Part shown: positions 47,374 to 60,433 of the stretch, piece by piece
How the letters are laid out: each line of letters starts with the position of its first letter
Position numbering within the stretch: the first letter of the stretch is position 1
Source: Mucor racemosus
Lineage: Eukaryota; Mucoromycota; Mucoromycetes; Mucorales; Mucoraceae
DNA: 64,000 bases
Direction of reading: 5' to 3'
Assembly (NCBI GenBank): GCA_027405735.1
Contig: JAPEHQ010000014.1
Span: forward strand, 992,001-1,056,000
Program-made: the position numbers and the translations under genes
Notes under the pieces: model-generated
What the model saw: only the letters and a program-made list of their open reading frames with translations
What the model was told of the DNA's origin: nothing
The model's database searches: none

Positions 47374-48498
47374 AGATCGACGTTTTGACATTTATTGTAA
47401 ACAAATCATCTTTATTATTAGGTCGATAAATTTGGATTGATGGTGCGCTAAAGATATATATGTGGAGATATTTTTAAATGTTTCGTATTGAAATGATACT
47501 AGGAGATCGCCTTTGTTTGGCGGGTTACAAGAGAGATTGCTAGCATGCTTCCGAGAATTTTACGGGCCGTGCATTGATCTTTTTGTCACAATAAAATGTG
47601 TTTGTCAAGCTCTAATATCATGAATCCGCTCAACAAGGTTTCAGACTTACGATATGAACTAAAAATAATCCTCAACGGCAAATAATGGCCAAGTTTTTAC
47701 TTCATACGTACGTACACATTGCACATGTTTTTTGCTATTTATATTCAGAAGTTATTATGTTGATGGCCAACTTCTTGGCAATATTATATAAATACTTTCA
47801 TTGTCTAATCTTTAATCGAACAAACATGCTATAAAATACCCAGTTCCAGGGGAATGTCTAAAACAAATTTAGTTGAATTACAATAACGGAGCTCTAATGG
47901 TTCTTCCATATATTGGTTTGAGACGGCTGATCAATTAGTTCAATGATCTTTTTTGTACGTTTGAAAGGAAATACCAAGAATACAGATGCTATAAATTACG
48001 CACAAACTTAATATACTTACATTATAAGTGAACGCCTCTAAATATGCTTCTTTGTTTTTCATTGTACACATTTAATATAAACTCTTTCCTTTGGCAACAG
48101 CAGACTGTTAATTTCAAAACCAGGAAATATACTAGTCTTTTTAATGCAATAATGAAAGGAAAGAAATGCTTTTTTTGCAAAACTAAAAATAGAACGTCGA
48201 AAATGACATGTCAAGGATTGTTTCCTGCTTTTTTTTAAATGATTATGCTCTATAAAAAAGTTGTGAAAAAAATCTTTTAATAGGGATGTAATACAAATTT
48301 ACGCAAAAAAAAAATCAAAAAATCATTTATTTTTATCTCAAGGCGGAACATCAGTTTTGTATATATACATTATTTGGTATGAATTCATTTTCTGCTATAT
48401 AATGTAAGCAACAAGGGGATTTTTTTTAGGTGTATAGTAAATCAATGGAATGTATTTTTTCTTTTTTTGTTTTGTTTTGGAGGGTGAAACTTTTTACT
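47374..48498. other. intergenic, no gene seen
   Basis: AT-rich. The last part is the 3' UTR of the 48499 gene. The ORF at 48044-48238 has no supporting feature. Confidence 0.35.
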
Positions 48499-50485
48499 TT
48501 ATACAGGTGGTAATCGATCAAAGTTATTTGGTGAGGATGATTTTGAAGAGAGAGGAGGCAAAATCACCATGTCTTTTTTAGGTGTTGAAATAGGAGATTT
48601 GTCATCTTTACTGCTATTATCCCAAAGAAAGGCGGTTAATGGGCGAGACAAAATGGACCTCTCATCACGAAGTGGTGGTGGTGGAGGAGGAGCAACGGCA
48701 GAGCGAGCATTTAAAGGTGAATGATTTGGAGGAGGATACCATGGAGATGATAAATTGCTTACAGCATTTTTATTATCATTAACACCTGATGTCGTCAGCT
48801 GGGAATGATTGTTGACATCTGCAGGTGTGGATACTGATCGCATACTGCTACTACTGCCTGGGCTGTTCTGTATTGCGTCTCCTGCATAAGAACGATGATG
48901 AATATGTTCATTTCTTGGTTTCGATTGCTTGTAATAAGTTGGTGATACTGAAGAAGAAGAAGAAGAAGAAGGCAAGTTGGTATGGTTATTGGTGCTATTA
49001 TTATTCACTGGCTCAAATACATTTGATTGCTATATAAATGTGCAAAATGTCAGATTTTAAATGTAAACAATATAGATCGGAATACCTACATAAGTTTTCT
49101 CGATTACACTATGTGTTAAAGTAGGCGTAGTCATGGCATTTATTTTTCCGTTGTGATTAGTGCCACCGCCATGAGCCAAATCATTATAAATCATATAAGT
49201 GATATAAGTGTGCAAAGCATTTTGTTTGATTTTTGGGTTTTGTCTCTATTTTGTATTGTTATCGTCTTTTTTTCTTTAAAAACAAAGGTAGTGCCAAATC
49301 CTTACCATCGAATGATATTGTCTTGAAAAACTGTTGTTTGCCTATAAAAATAGTTTGAGTTTGTGTGTCAATTTCAAGTACAAAATACACAAACATACCG
49401 TAACTTTTGTACTACTACGATGATCGTTTTTGTTGTGGGATCTGGAAGAATTTTTACGCCACGTGTCAGGTTTGTAACTTGGAGCAGGAGTAGTTGGAGG
49501 ACTAGTGCGCAGACGTTTATTTTGATGAATCAACTCATCAGATTTACGATGATAATATCTACTGGGATAGCTATATCTTTTTCTTTTCTCTTCTGGAAAA
49601 TATAAATAAAAATAGGGTTAGGGTTGATTCTATACTTTTTTTAATAATTTTTACCAGTGTTAGATTGACGGTTTACTACTTCCGCTGCTGCCATGAGAAG
49701 CATAATTGGATCATTTTTCGGTTGAGATTTCTTGTCGTTTGTTTGTGTCACTCCTATTTAGTCCATGATAGAAATAATGATGTGAGAATTTCTCAATTTA
49801 TTTTGACAACATATCAACATACTTTGAGTTGGTTGCTTTACAGCTGGTTTTTCTTGATTTATCTAGTATACATTGGTCGGTACACACAGATGTATGATAT
49901 AGTGATTTCCTACCTTTTCTTGATCTTGTTGTTCAGGCTTTTTTGTTTCTAGTTCTGGTTCGTTTGTCTAATCATGTACATAAAGTTTATCAGTCATCTG
50001 ACTTTCAAGGCTTTTTTGATCCCCTTTTTTCTTTGTATTTCATATGTGCTCCCCCTTTTGATGCCCCCCCCGTCCCGTTCACACACACACAAATTACATG
50101 TATGATTTCATTTATATATATGTAGATACATATAATATAAGCAGGTTGGCTCATTTATCAGTATCTTATAATGATCTCACTCACATACACCTCCCCATTT
50201 CCCTAAATGTTATATATCACAAACCTTATTTGACCGAGATGTAAATGGTTCATGATTAGCTAAAGCAATTAAAATACAACTTGCTTCACAATCAGTTTTA
50301 TCCAAAGAAGCATAATCTAATAATTTGTGTGCCATCTCAGTTGAAGCCGCTTTCAATGCTGAATGTAACAAAATGCTATTATCTCTTTCAGCTGAAGAAC
50401 GAGGTTGAACTTTTGGAAAAAAATCCTGATGAGATTGAGCTAAACTATTCATCTTGCTACTATTCAATGTTGATGTAAGTGACAT
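48499..50485 (-). CDS. eight-exon Ser/Pro/Asn-rich protein, unknown function
   Basis: Exons on the complement are 50485-50225, 49967-49914, 49862-49823, 49753-49655, 49592-49399, 49341-49306, 49245-49090 and 49029-48499. All phases agree, giving 456 aa. N-terminal helical segments are ILLHSALKAASTEMAHKLLD and CEASCILIALANHEPF. A Gln/Glu/Lys linker follows, then DPIMLLMAAAEVVNRQ and a basic, Tyr/Arg-rich stretch (EKRKRYSYPSRYYHRK, NKRLRTSP) that may be a nuclear localisation signal. The C-terminal third is low complexity with poly-Ser, PPPPPP and a short LPPLSSKSSSPNNF tail. Acidic/hydrophobic patches plus basic and Ser/Pro-rich regions suggest a regulatory nuclear protein, but no known domain is recognised. 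It is transcribed divergently from ESS2, with 338 bp between starts. Confidence 0.75.
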
Positions 50486-50823
50486 GTATAGGTATATTTT
50501 TGTGAGTCGCTTTTTTGTTTTTTGTCTTTTTTTTTGTTAATTAAAAGAGTGAGGGAAAAAGAGAGAGGGAGAGAGAAAAGAAAGAAGAAATAGAATCAAT
50601 TAGCACATTTGGGATACGCACAAAAACTTAAAAATATTGCCTACACAAATAAATTAAACAGCTCACACACAGCATATTCAGCCAATGAATCAAAACGTTA
50701 CACTGTATCCAGAATACATAATCATCTGGAATTTGTAGTGACGTCTGTCTGAATATCTGCATGTCTATCAGCTCGATACAAACATGTATCACAATAAAAC
50801 TTTTCTTTCAATTAACCGCATAA
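50486..50823. promoter_or_regulatory. bidirectional promoter region
   Basis: A 338-bp gap between divergent start codons of the 48499-50485 gene and ESS2. It holds a purine-rich GAGAGAGGGAGAGAGAAAAG tract (about 50559-50580) and no ORF. Shared regulation is inferred only from position. Confidence 0.5.
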
Positions 50824-52243
50824 ATGGCTACGCCTGTGATTCTAGATGAAGATACTTATACTGAAGCTATTAGCTTGATTATCGAGAGAGATTTCTTTCC
50901 AAACTTGGCAAAAATGAGAGCTCAACAAAACTATCTTCAAGCTCAAAATCATGGTTCATTAAATGAATTACATGAAGCTGGAAAGGCATTACATAATGTA
51001 TCTTTACCGAAAAAAGGTATATATATATATATATATATAATAAAATAAAAATCAAAACAAAGGCAATATTAACTGGGTTTATTGTCATTAGCTGAATCCA
51101 GAGGTTCAGATTTGCCCATAAATTATTATATTGAAGACGAACCTAGCATCGAGAAGCGAGTAAATCTCAATTTATCCCTCGATCAATTTCAAACACTATA
51201 TACCAGGTACGAATTTTTTTGGTAACCATGGCAACCAAATGTGCTAATTTTTGCTATAGCGAGGACAATGCGTCTTTCACAGATCTTTTGGAGAAAGCAA
51301 ATATCAAAGTAAAAGAACAAAACAAGTGGTTTTTTGACCGAGAATCGAAACAATTACGAATCGCTGATCATCCCAACGAAGAAAGCCCTATAAAACTGAT
51401 AGAAGCAAACGATAAAGCACCTTCAGGTTGGAAATATAAGGCAAGAAATGCACTCATGTATTTTCCCCAAGGTAAAAGTGAATCTTGGATTAATGAAAAC
51501 AGTGCCCGAGGTTTGCCTAAATCAATTGAACACCATAATACCCATATAACCGCCATGGACGTTACAAATAATAATTCCATTTCCAAATACAATGCAGCAA
51601 CACAAGCTCCATCTGATATTGCAGCAGGCAATGGATCACTCACTCCTTGGAGTCAAATGAATGGATTAAACAGTGATAATTTGTCATCTTCACCAAATAT
51701 TCGAGGTTATAATTTAGTGGATGCTACTCCTACATTGAGCCCAGATCGAGTGGGAACACCACAGATGACTTGGGGTTCCATTGAAGGCACTCCTTTATTG
51801 ATTTCTGGTGGATCACAAACACCTGGACCGCAGTTCTCGTTACCACAAGTTTCTAAACGAGAAGAATTGGGCATGAAATTATCGGAAAAGGCATCAAAAG
51901 CATATAGAAAAAAGACAAATGAACGTCAAAGAAGTACACAAGGTACACCGAGAATAGGGTAATTTTTTTTCTCTTGTTGTGTCGATAATCTTGTATTTAA
52001 TTTTACCACATAAATAGTGCTGGATTGATGTCTCCTGCTGCACAGCATTTATTACGAAAAAGTCATACTACACCGAGAGCTCAAAGTGGATTTGGAGAGG
52101 CTTTAAGAAATTCATATGGTGGCTCACCATTAGGAATTAATAGTCCAAGATCAATAAGACGACCAGGAGCAACACCAACACCAATTGGGTTGTTTAGGGC
52201 AGGTGTTACCCCACAGAAAACCATGATGAAAAAGAAGAATTAG
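50824..52243 (+). CDS. ESS2/DGCR14 (Bis1) splicing-associated protein
   Basis: Four exons, 50824-51016, 51092-51206, 51260-51958 and 52018-52243, in phase, give 410 aa. The N-terminus VILDEDTYTEAISLIIERDF then FPNL is the ESS2/DGCR14 signature. LSLDQFQTLYTSEDNASF spans the exon 2/3 junction and is the second conserved block. Next come WKYKARNALMYFPQG and TPTLSPDRVGTPQMTWGSIE with GTPLLISG, then a C-terminal Ser/Arg/Thr/Pro-rich tail with MSPAAQHLLRK and TPTPIGLFRAGVTP, all in family order. Members are nuclear proteins found in spliceosomal C complexes (human ESS2, C. elegans ess-2, fission yeast Bis1). Length is normal for a fungal member. Intron 1 contains a (TA)n run. Confidence 0.92.
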
Positions 52244-53497
52244 TAGATAATCATTGACATGTCTATATTGTACATACAGAAATTTACCTCGCATGTATAG
52301 CATTTTATGAATGTGCTTTTAGGGGTTGTTGAATAAAAAAAATAGGTTCTTTTTATAAATTGTTTGGTGATTTAGAAGCTCGACTTTTAACATTCACATT
52401 GTTGCTATGCAACTTGGATCTTTTGTACCTGATTAGTAGGCAAATTGAAGTTTATGCGCCTCATTGTCAGGTTCCAGATGTCAGAATTATATGTCGCTAG
52501 GCAAATAAGATCTATACATACAACAAATGTGTTGCATCAGTCTTACAACTCATACCAAGTTTTGATGTTGAGAATTTGATATCTTTTTTCTCAATTGTTT
52601 TGAAAATAAGAAACGTACATATTGCATTCAATCCTCGATTTTTATCAGCAATTCAGATACATGTTGAATATAGATATCATATGCATCTCAGATATTAGCA
52701 ATTTAAGCTAAATCCATGTTTTTCAGGATGAATTTTACAGATAGAAACGAACAATTCGGATTCAAGTGATAAATAACCGCATCTACACATTTTTCTTGCC
52801 GATTTCAATCAGCATTTGCTTTCGATTGCTTTGCAGAACCATCCTTTATTAAGTAATCATGCTTTGTAAACAAAGAGTGCCCATTTGGAACAATACAACC
52901 AGATTTGCACTAGTAGATACACTTTTATAGCATAACAATAAACAATCAAACCCAAATTGAACAGCAAATTATACATATTTCAATCTTAAATTGCACAGTA
53001 TTCTCCATTGGTATATGACATATGACTTTTGGTAAATGTAACAGATATTTTATGAACTTTATGCAGCAAAAAAAAATTATTTAATACTTATTGGTATATT
53101 TTTACAAATTGTATAGGGTCAAAAGATCATATGCCGATGGTAATTCTTAAATTACATTATAAAGTATTATTTGGATGCGTAACCAAAGTTGTTTGGCAAG
53201 TTATTCCACGCATTTTGATACATAATTTTAAATGGTAAATCAAGCTTTAACAATTTTATAGCACGGAACGAACAAAATAACATGAATATCTCTATCGGTG
53301 ATCAATTTACCAGAAACTTTTTTGAAATATCAAAAGGGTCTGTAGAAATAATTTTGCCAAAATATTACATTTTATTATATAACGTTACATCCTTAAAATG
53401 ATATATACAAGTTTATTACAGCTATTACGAAAGCTTACTATCCAAGAGTATAGTGTAAACCAATGCGGACCCATATTGATTTAATGTAACACTGATT
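52244..53497. other. intergenic, no gene seen
   Basis: ESS2 3' UTR followed by AT-rich sequence without a supported ORF. Confidence 0.4.
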
Positions 53498-53760
53498 TGT
53501 AATGAGTTAAACATATTCAGTTTCCATCATGCAAAACCTTGCCTCATTTCTCATACAAATACGGTACTATAAAGGATCACTACATGATCCCTTGTAAATT
53601 TATCTGTCTTTCTACTCTCCCTTTATTTTTATTTATTTACTAATAAATATCTAATTTACAAATAAGAGCACCAACCTTTGTCAACCCAATGAACACCTAT
53701 TTATAATAAGAATAATAATTATAATTAGATTACCAATATGGTATACACTAGATATTCACA
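53498..53760 (-). mobile_element. LTR-like repeat, inverted diverged copy 3
   Basis: The complement aligns with the LTRs at 32-310 and 54599-54869, sharing AAGGTTGGTG, ACAAGGGATCATGTA, ATGAGGCAAGGTTTTGCATG and the end CTCATTACA. It is more diverged than the other two, and flanking 5-mers do not match well (TGATT, CTAAT). Confidence 0.55.
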
Positions 53761-53767
53761 CTAATCT

Positions 53768-55018
53768 GAGCTTGAATCCAAAAAGTGTTCAAATGGAAAA
53801 AAAATCCAAAAAAATCCAAAAAAATCCTTGTATGTTTAATTACTCACAAAAATGCATAGTAAGTTGAACTAGCGTATTAAATATCTTGGGTTCAGTTTTT
53901 AATTCTGAATCTATCTGTGTAGATTTTGAAAATGTTTTTCTCATAAAATCTCTAGTAAATTTAGTATCAAATTTTAACGGTTTTTGATTAAAAAGTACCC
54001 TTCATTCAAATGCAACCCAAAAATATTTTATTTTCACGTTATGCGCAACAAAATTATCTACAGAATGAGTATTTATACGTAGCTGTAGCCCTATTTTTCG
54101 TGGGGATATACATTTTTTTAATCTTTTTTTTTGTAAAACCGAAAATTTTTCCTTGTATATCCTCGTCCAAAATGAATCCTTTTTTGTATCACCAAAAATC
54201 AATCATTCAATCTCAATTTTCTCGATGAAAAATCAATATTTTTTGACGAAGTAAAATTCGTTAGATAGGCGCTGATGAGTACTATCCTATGGTTTTAGTT
54301 TTGCATACCTGCCATCCCTTCATGGATCTCTATAACAGAAAAAGTGCTCTCACAAAATTTATAAAAAAATAAAAAAATCTTTACAGCCATCCAAAACCTA
54401 ACTATTCTGATAGAGAATGAAAAATAATCTAGACTTTACTTAATAACCATTCTTGCAATACCTTAGTATTTTCTCGACTTATTTGCATTTCAAATGCGGT
54501 TTCTCAATTTTAAGCTGGCCATTTCTGCATCATTCAAATTTATGAAACAATCATTATAGTAACCATCCTTGCTTTATTTAATAAAGTTTGTAGTCGGGTG
54601 TATGATCTATAATTTTGGACTAACAACAAAGGTGGATAATATGCTTATAGATATTATTCTTGCTATTATAAATTGGTGATCACTGGATTGATGAAGGTTG
54701 GTGTTCTTATTTGTAAATTCGATATTTATTAGTGAATAAATAAAAGTAAAGGGAGTGTAACAAGACAGATAAATCTACAAGGGATCATGTAATGATTTCC
54801 TTGTAGTGTTTATATAAGGAATGAGGCAAGGTTTTGCATGAATGAAACTGAAATGTTTGACTCATTACATCGGGACAATCTTGAATGGATCCGTACTGTT
54901 TTTGAAAAAAAGTCTCGCCTGAAATTGATCACCGGTATAAATATTCACGCTTTTTGGCTAGTTTTTTCCCTCTAAAATTGCTGAAACTAGACTTGGCATT
55001 TAAAATTATATATCAAAA
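53768..55018 (+). repeat. repeat family B, copy 1, interrupted by an LTR
   Basis: Highly similar to 56930-57907, with shared text from AAGTGTTCAAATGGAAAAAA to GACTTGGCATTTAAAATTAT. Copy 1 is longer only because of the LTR and its 5-bp duplication at 54594-54874. Small ORFs on both strands, present in both copies, are probably chance frames. The element's nature is unknown. Confidence 0.75.
54599..54869 (+). mobile_element. solo LTR with 5-bp target duplication
   Basis: 271 bp starting TGTATGATC and ending CTCATTACA (TG...CA). It is flanked by TCGGG at 54594-54598 and 54870-54874. The paralogous copy at 57761-57780 reads uninterrupted GTAGTCGGGACAATC, the exact pre-insertion site. This proves an LTR-retrotransposon insertion followed by recombination to a solo LTR. 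Confidence 0.92.
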
Positions 55019-55282
55019 TGTGTGGAATAATTTGTTCGATAACTTTTATTATGTGTTCAAATAAGACTGTATAATGATATTTCAGGGTTGCCATAGGCGT
55101 ATATACTAGAATCCAGCAAAGTTTATACCACAAAAATCTCGGTGAAATTAATAGATACAATAAAATGAATTGCAGATTCGTTTTCAGCAGCCAATTTTAC
55201 CCCAGAAAACTTGGTTGCATAATTCCTAGCAATACTTTTGTAAAAAAAATGTGAAAATTCTCCATATTGTTAAAACTACAAA

Positions 55283-55600
55283 AAGAAGAAATAAAACAAA
55301 ACAGGATTTACAATTACAAGGTTTAGGGGTCCAAAAATCATCCAAAAATCATCCAAAAAAACCCACCCCTGAAACTTTAATATATAATAAAACATTGAAA
55401 AACAAAAAAATTTAGCTTAGAAACTATCAAGTGCAAGCTTATAAAATCTCGAGATACATGGCATTTTAGGTTGAGCTTTTAAGCGGGGAGAAAACAAGTG
55501 TTTCACTTTTGAAGCCTTTATACTCGCTGAGAAATCAACATGGATAGAAATAAGTCTTTTGCCAATATTCTGTAGCATTTCAAGTATATCTTACATTTTT
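55283..55600 (+). repeat. repeat family C, copy 1
   Basis: Closely matches 56545-56845, with shared text such as ACCCCTGAAACTTTAATATA and CTTATAAAATCTCGAGATA. Confidence 0.7.
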
Positions 55601-56544
55601 TTTGAGTAGACTAATAACACGTGCCAAGCAGAGTCTACTCACAGACCAATTTTAATTTATCAGAAGTATTTACGCACCCATAATAAAGACCTACTTAACA
55701 GTATGGGCATCTTCATCCGTCAGGGGTGATTCGTTGAATGTTTCAACCGCATACAGAAATAACCGGAATTTCAAGACTCTTTTGCATGCTCTTCCAACAA
55801 CACCATGTATTTAGAGGGGAATACAGCTTCTTCGATCCAATTGAATTTACCATGTGCAAATTGTAGTACAACATCTGATAATAAAGAAGTAGACAACTAT
55901 AAATAACAGAAGTTAAATCAATGCATAACATTCTCATAATAAATTACAAACACCTCCTCTGTATCATCTACTTTTTACGTTTGTTGGTATTTGATTCGGA
56001 GATATTAATCATATTTCTTGCTACTTGTGAGCTTGCACTCTTGAACGCGTTCAAAGAATCCTTTTTGAGCTGATGTTCTACCAGTTTCTATTTAAAAAAA
56101 ATGAACAATAAGAAGGAATTCAGCTAAATTATATTCTACACACATATCCCGAAGTCAACTCGTATGCCCGATCCCAATCACTATGTACTACTTTTGGACT
56201 AAAGATATATTGAGTCATTAGAAAATGGTATAGTAAACAAACAATTGGTTCCTTTACAGTTTCAGTAAACATATAAGTCGATTACTGCTTCCAATCTCTT
56301 GATTTATTCTTTCCCGTCAAATATCAGCTAATTCCCTATCGTTATTCATGGTGACAGAAGAGCTCAAACTAGGAATCACTTCTTCGTTTTCTGTCATAAA
56401 CCTGGCGAGGGAGAGATTCTGGAGATTTTTCACGTATGTTTTCGCAACTATAAACGTTCATTAGCAACTAAAGATTGTTTTCCATAGCCAGAACTTACTA
56501 TCATAACCGTTGTAATAACTCATTGAAAAGTGGTTTTCAGAAAG
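55601..56544. other. spacer between family C copies
   Basis: No supported gene. A 64-codon minus ORF at 55743-55937 has no family features. Confidence 0.35.
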
Positions 56545-56845
56545 AGCAAAAAACAAAAAAAAAACCGGATTTACGATTACAAGGTTTGGGTTTCCAAAAT
56601 TCATCCAAAAAAACCACCCCTGAAACTTTAATATATAATAAAACATTGAAAAATAGGATTAGAAACTATTATTTGCAAGCTTATAAAATCTCGAGATATT
56701 TGACGTCTTAGATTGAGATTTTAAGCGGGGGGAAAAACAAGTGTTTCACTTTTGAAGCATTTATACTCGCTGAAAAATCAAGATGAATAGAAATAACTTT
56801 TTTGTCAATATTCTGTAGCATCTCAAGTATATCTTACATTTTTTA
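56545..56845 (+). repeat. repeat family C, copy 2
   Basis: The counterpart of 55283-55600. The ORFs over this copy differ between copies, so they are not genes. Confidence 0.7.
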
Positions 56846-56929
56846 TTTCCTGATTATCTATTGAAATGGGGGCACGCTCCAATTTTGAATATCACCATAT
56901 AAAATTGTATAATCAGATATGCACATGTG

Positions 56930-57907
56930 ACTGAGCTTCAATTCAAAAAAGTGTTCAAATGGAAAAAAAATCCAAAAAAATCCAAAAAAATCCTTGTATG
57001 TTTAATTACTCACAAAAATGCATAGTAAGTTAGACTAGCGTATTAAATATCCTGGGTTCAGTTTTTAATTCTGAATCTATCTGTGTAGGTTTTGAAAATG
57101 TTTTTCTCATAAAATCTCTAGTAAATTTAGTATCAAATTTTAACGGTTTTTGATTAAAAAGTACCCTTCATTCAAATGCAACCCAAAAATATTTTATTTT
57201 CACGTTATGCGCAACAAAATTATCTACAGAATGAGTATTTATACGTAGCTGTAGCCCTATTTTTCGTGGGGATATACATTTTTTTAATCTTTTTTTTGTA
57301 AAACCGAAAATTTTTCCTTGTATATCCTCGTCCAAAATGAATCCTTTTTTTTTATCACCAAAAATCAATCATTCAATCTCAATTTTCTCGATGAAAAATC
57401 AATATTTTTTGACGAGGTAAAATTCGTTAGATAGATACTAATGAGTACTATCCTATGGTTTTAGTTTTGCATACCTGTTATCCCTTCATGGATCTCTATA
57501 ACAGAAAAAGTGCTCTCACAAAATTTATAAAAAAATAAAAAAGTCTTCACAACAATCCAAAACCTGGATATTCTGATAGAGAATGAAAAATAATCTAGAC
57601 TTTACTTAATACCCATCATTACAATACCTTAGTATTTTCTCGAATTATTTTCATTTCAAATGCGCCTTCTCAATTTTAAGCTGGTCATTTCTGCATCATT
57701 CAAATTTATGAAACAATCACTATAGTGACCATCCTTGCTTTGTTTAATAAAGTTTGTAGTCGGGACAATCTTGAATGGATCCGTACTGTTTTTGAAAAAA
57801 AGTTTCGCCTGAAATTGATCACCAGTACAAATATTCTCCTTTTTTAGCTTATTTTGCCCTCTGAAATTGTTGAAACTAGACTTGGCATTTAAAATTATAT
57901 ATCAAAA
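56930..57907 (+). repeat. repeat family B, copy 2 (no LTR)
   Basis: The counterpart of 53768-55018 and the empty site for the solo LTR. Confidence 0.75.
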
Positions 57908-60433
57908 TGCCCTTAATTCTATAATGTATGTGTAAACAGAATTACCAAATAACTTTAATTGTGCAAGGAATGATAAGCCTAGTTCCAAATTTGGACGCAT
58001 TAATAAATGGCATGCATATGTGTAAATAGGGGAATGTATGGAACGTTAACTTTTAACTTTCCGGGTAGGCTAGACATTGCGCTATAGTTTGTTTATGGGT
58101 ACTTTTTTCGTTGCCTTTTTTATTCGGATTAATATGTTTATTTGAAGAATGTACAGTAGAATGTATTTGTTTTATCTTTTTTTACAGGAACTGTTATAGA
58201 TACATTCAATATGTATCATACACAAATAACATTTTCGGAAACATGAGATATTTGAGGGATAAACATGCACATGTACAAAAATGCATGCAGCTGTTTATAT
58301 TTAGTCCATTTCAAGCAATTGAAATTTTGTATTTGTACTTAACCTCCCCTCTCCCCCAATGAACACTTCAATATCTACATACCAACATATTTGTCTCTCT
58401 AAAAAACCCTTTTTTTTAACTGCTTTATACCATTTTTTCCTTTACTTCTTCCTTTTCTTCAATTTCTTCTCATTTTCATTTTTTTCTTGCCTCCACTGAT
58501 AGTTTTCTCATGAATTATACATAAATAAGGTAATGTTTATATAGTGTTTAGTATCTAAACATGTTATCTTGAACTGAAAAGTGCTATCAAATAGTGTACT
58601 GTTTTAAAAAAACCAAGAAATGGCATTCTTTTTCTATCAATAATTTCTATTCAAGATCAAACCTAGGTATTAACTTTGTCTGGTTAATTATTTTTACGTA
58701 CACCATCTAGCTTTTAACTTACCCAATTTATAGATGCCTTTATTAAATATAATAACTGTTTAACATCCATGCAGCCAAGAGTAGAAACCTTCAATTCTTT
58801 GTTAGCGAAGCACACGCCTGTGAATCCTATAATTTTGTCCACACAGAACTACTGCATTGAGAGAAGAAACTTGCCTTTCAATATGACCCTTTTGTAGGAA
58901 AGTTACTTGAAATAAAGCTACTAATATTACTTGATCTCTTTGTGAAAAGAAAAGGAGTTCCTTAGACTTGGACTCATATACATGTTATTGCACAATCTAA
59001 TGTTTATCACTGGCAGCAGGCACTATCAACTCTCCAAGATTGTCTATTATATACTGTCCTGAATTTGTCGAGAAATTTTGTCTTGCTGGGCCTCTTTTGG
59101 GGATTGCTCAAATGCCGTGTATTATTAGAAAAATAATGCTCAACATAGTTACATTTCTTATTATGAAGGCTCATCAACTAACTGCATATTTGGAGATCAA
59201 TTTCTGTGATGGGACCTATTTTTAACGACCATTATATGTTCTGGTTGAGGGGTAAATAGCAAATACCTTCCTGATTTTTATTACTATATTGGTGCCTGTT
59301 TTAAGAAATCTGCTGCCACCATTTCAAGTATTCCAGTTGGATTCATGCTACCCTCAATTCTAATAAACCTGGCTCTCCAAAGATAAGACATTGCTGCATG
59401 AATAAAAGGAAACCTTTTCATCTACTTTTTAGCCGAAACTGATTTTAATAGATATAAGGAAACGCTAGGTTTTTATTATCTCTACTCAGTGATCATCAGT
59501 CTTTCGAAATCTCTTCATCTTTTATAATAAACATACCATCAACAATATATTTTTATTTTTTAAATAAGCAATTATATTTTTCTATCAAAATAAAATGGCC
59601 ACTGTAACCATTTATGGATTATTTGCAATCAGGTACAAAATATCTTGATAGACTTTCTCTATGCATATTCTGGTCAAACAGGAATGAAATTATTTATTTA
59701 CTTTGCAAATAATCTCCCCACGTATTTGAAACAGATTAGTTGTTAACTTAGCCATGGGGGGGATTGGTGGAAAGGTTTTGTTTGTGGCAAAATGCTCTCA
59801 CCGTTTGAGTCCACTTGTTATTGATATAAAATATACCGTATCAAACGATAACCAACGTCTATATTCAAGTATATACAATAATAAAGTAGCAAAATGCCCT
59901 TTAAAAAGCGCGCCAAGGTATTATGAATTGTGTAGAATACGTCTAATTTCTTGCCTGATGAAAGGATTTTACATTCTCAGGAAGTCCGCCAGAGATGATA
60001 TCTTGGATTAGAGCAGCAAAACCATAAATAATTTCTCAATTAAAGAACATAGTTACCTATAAACCTCATAAACCTCATAAAACAAAGTAAAAATAAGTAA
60101 AAAAGAAAAAAGAAATCAGCATAAGAAAAAGGGGGCAATGGTGGCAATCTTATACTAAATCCCCCCTCGGTAACCTCAGTCATGAAGAATGCAGAATAGA
60201 GTGTGAATTCGCCCTTGATTAAGGGCACTCTTTTAGTAGCACTCAAATTTCGCAATGCTTATAATTTTATGTGATTAATAAATCTGTATTATTTTTATTA
60301 TTTTTCATTAAATATCAATTTATAATAGTAAAATGAACTATGATAATTGAATTTATAATGGGGAATAATTCTAAGATTGTGTTTGGTTTTTGTATTTGTA
60401 AGCTTTGATTTGAATGATGTTTCAAGATTTCAG
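57908..60433. other. 2.5-kb stretch without a recognised gene
   Basis: Short plus-strand ORFs (58111-58362, 59040-59225, 59754-60011) carry no recognised motif. The last has a basic, Arg/Leu-rich end (CRIRLISCLMKGFYILRKSA) and could be a gene remnant. The last 180 bp, in the complement, are the FAS gene's 3' UTR. Confidence 0.35.

Noticed and set aside
49611..49625. TAGGGTTAGGG telomere-like string
   Set aside because: It lies inside an intron of the eight-exon gene, two units only. Chance is likely.
54002..54228. Small ORFs on both strands of family B, repeated at 57168-57368
   Set aside because: Although present in both copies, they are short, opposite-strand shadows, and one copy changes frame at the end. 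The nucleotide identity of the repeat explains their conservation.
59754..60011. 85-codon plus ORF with an Arg/Leu-rich end
   Set aside because: No recognised family, no splice partners and no promoter features. It is kept only as a remark in the intergenic entry.
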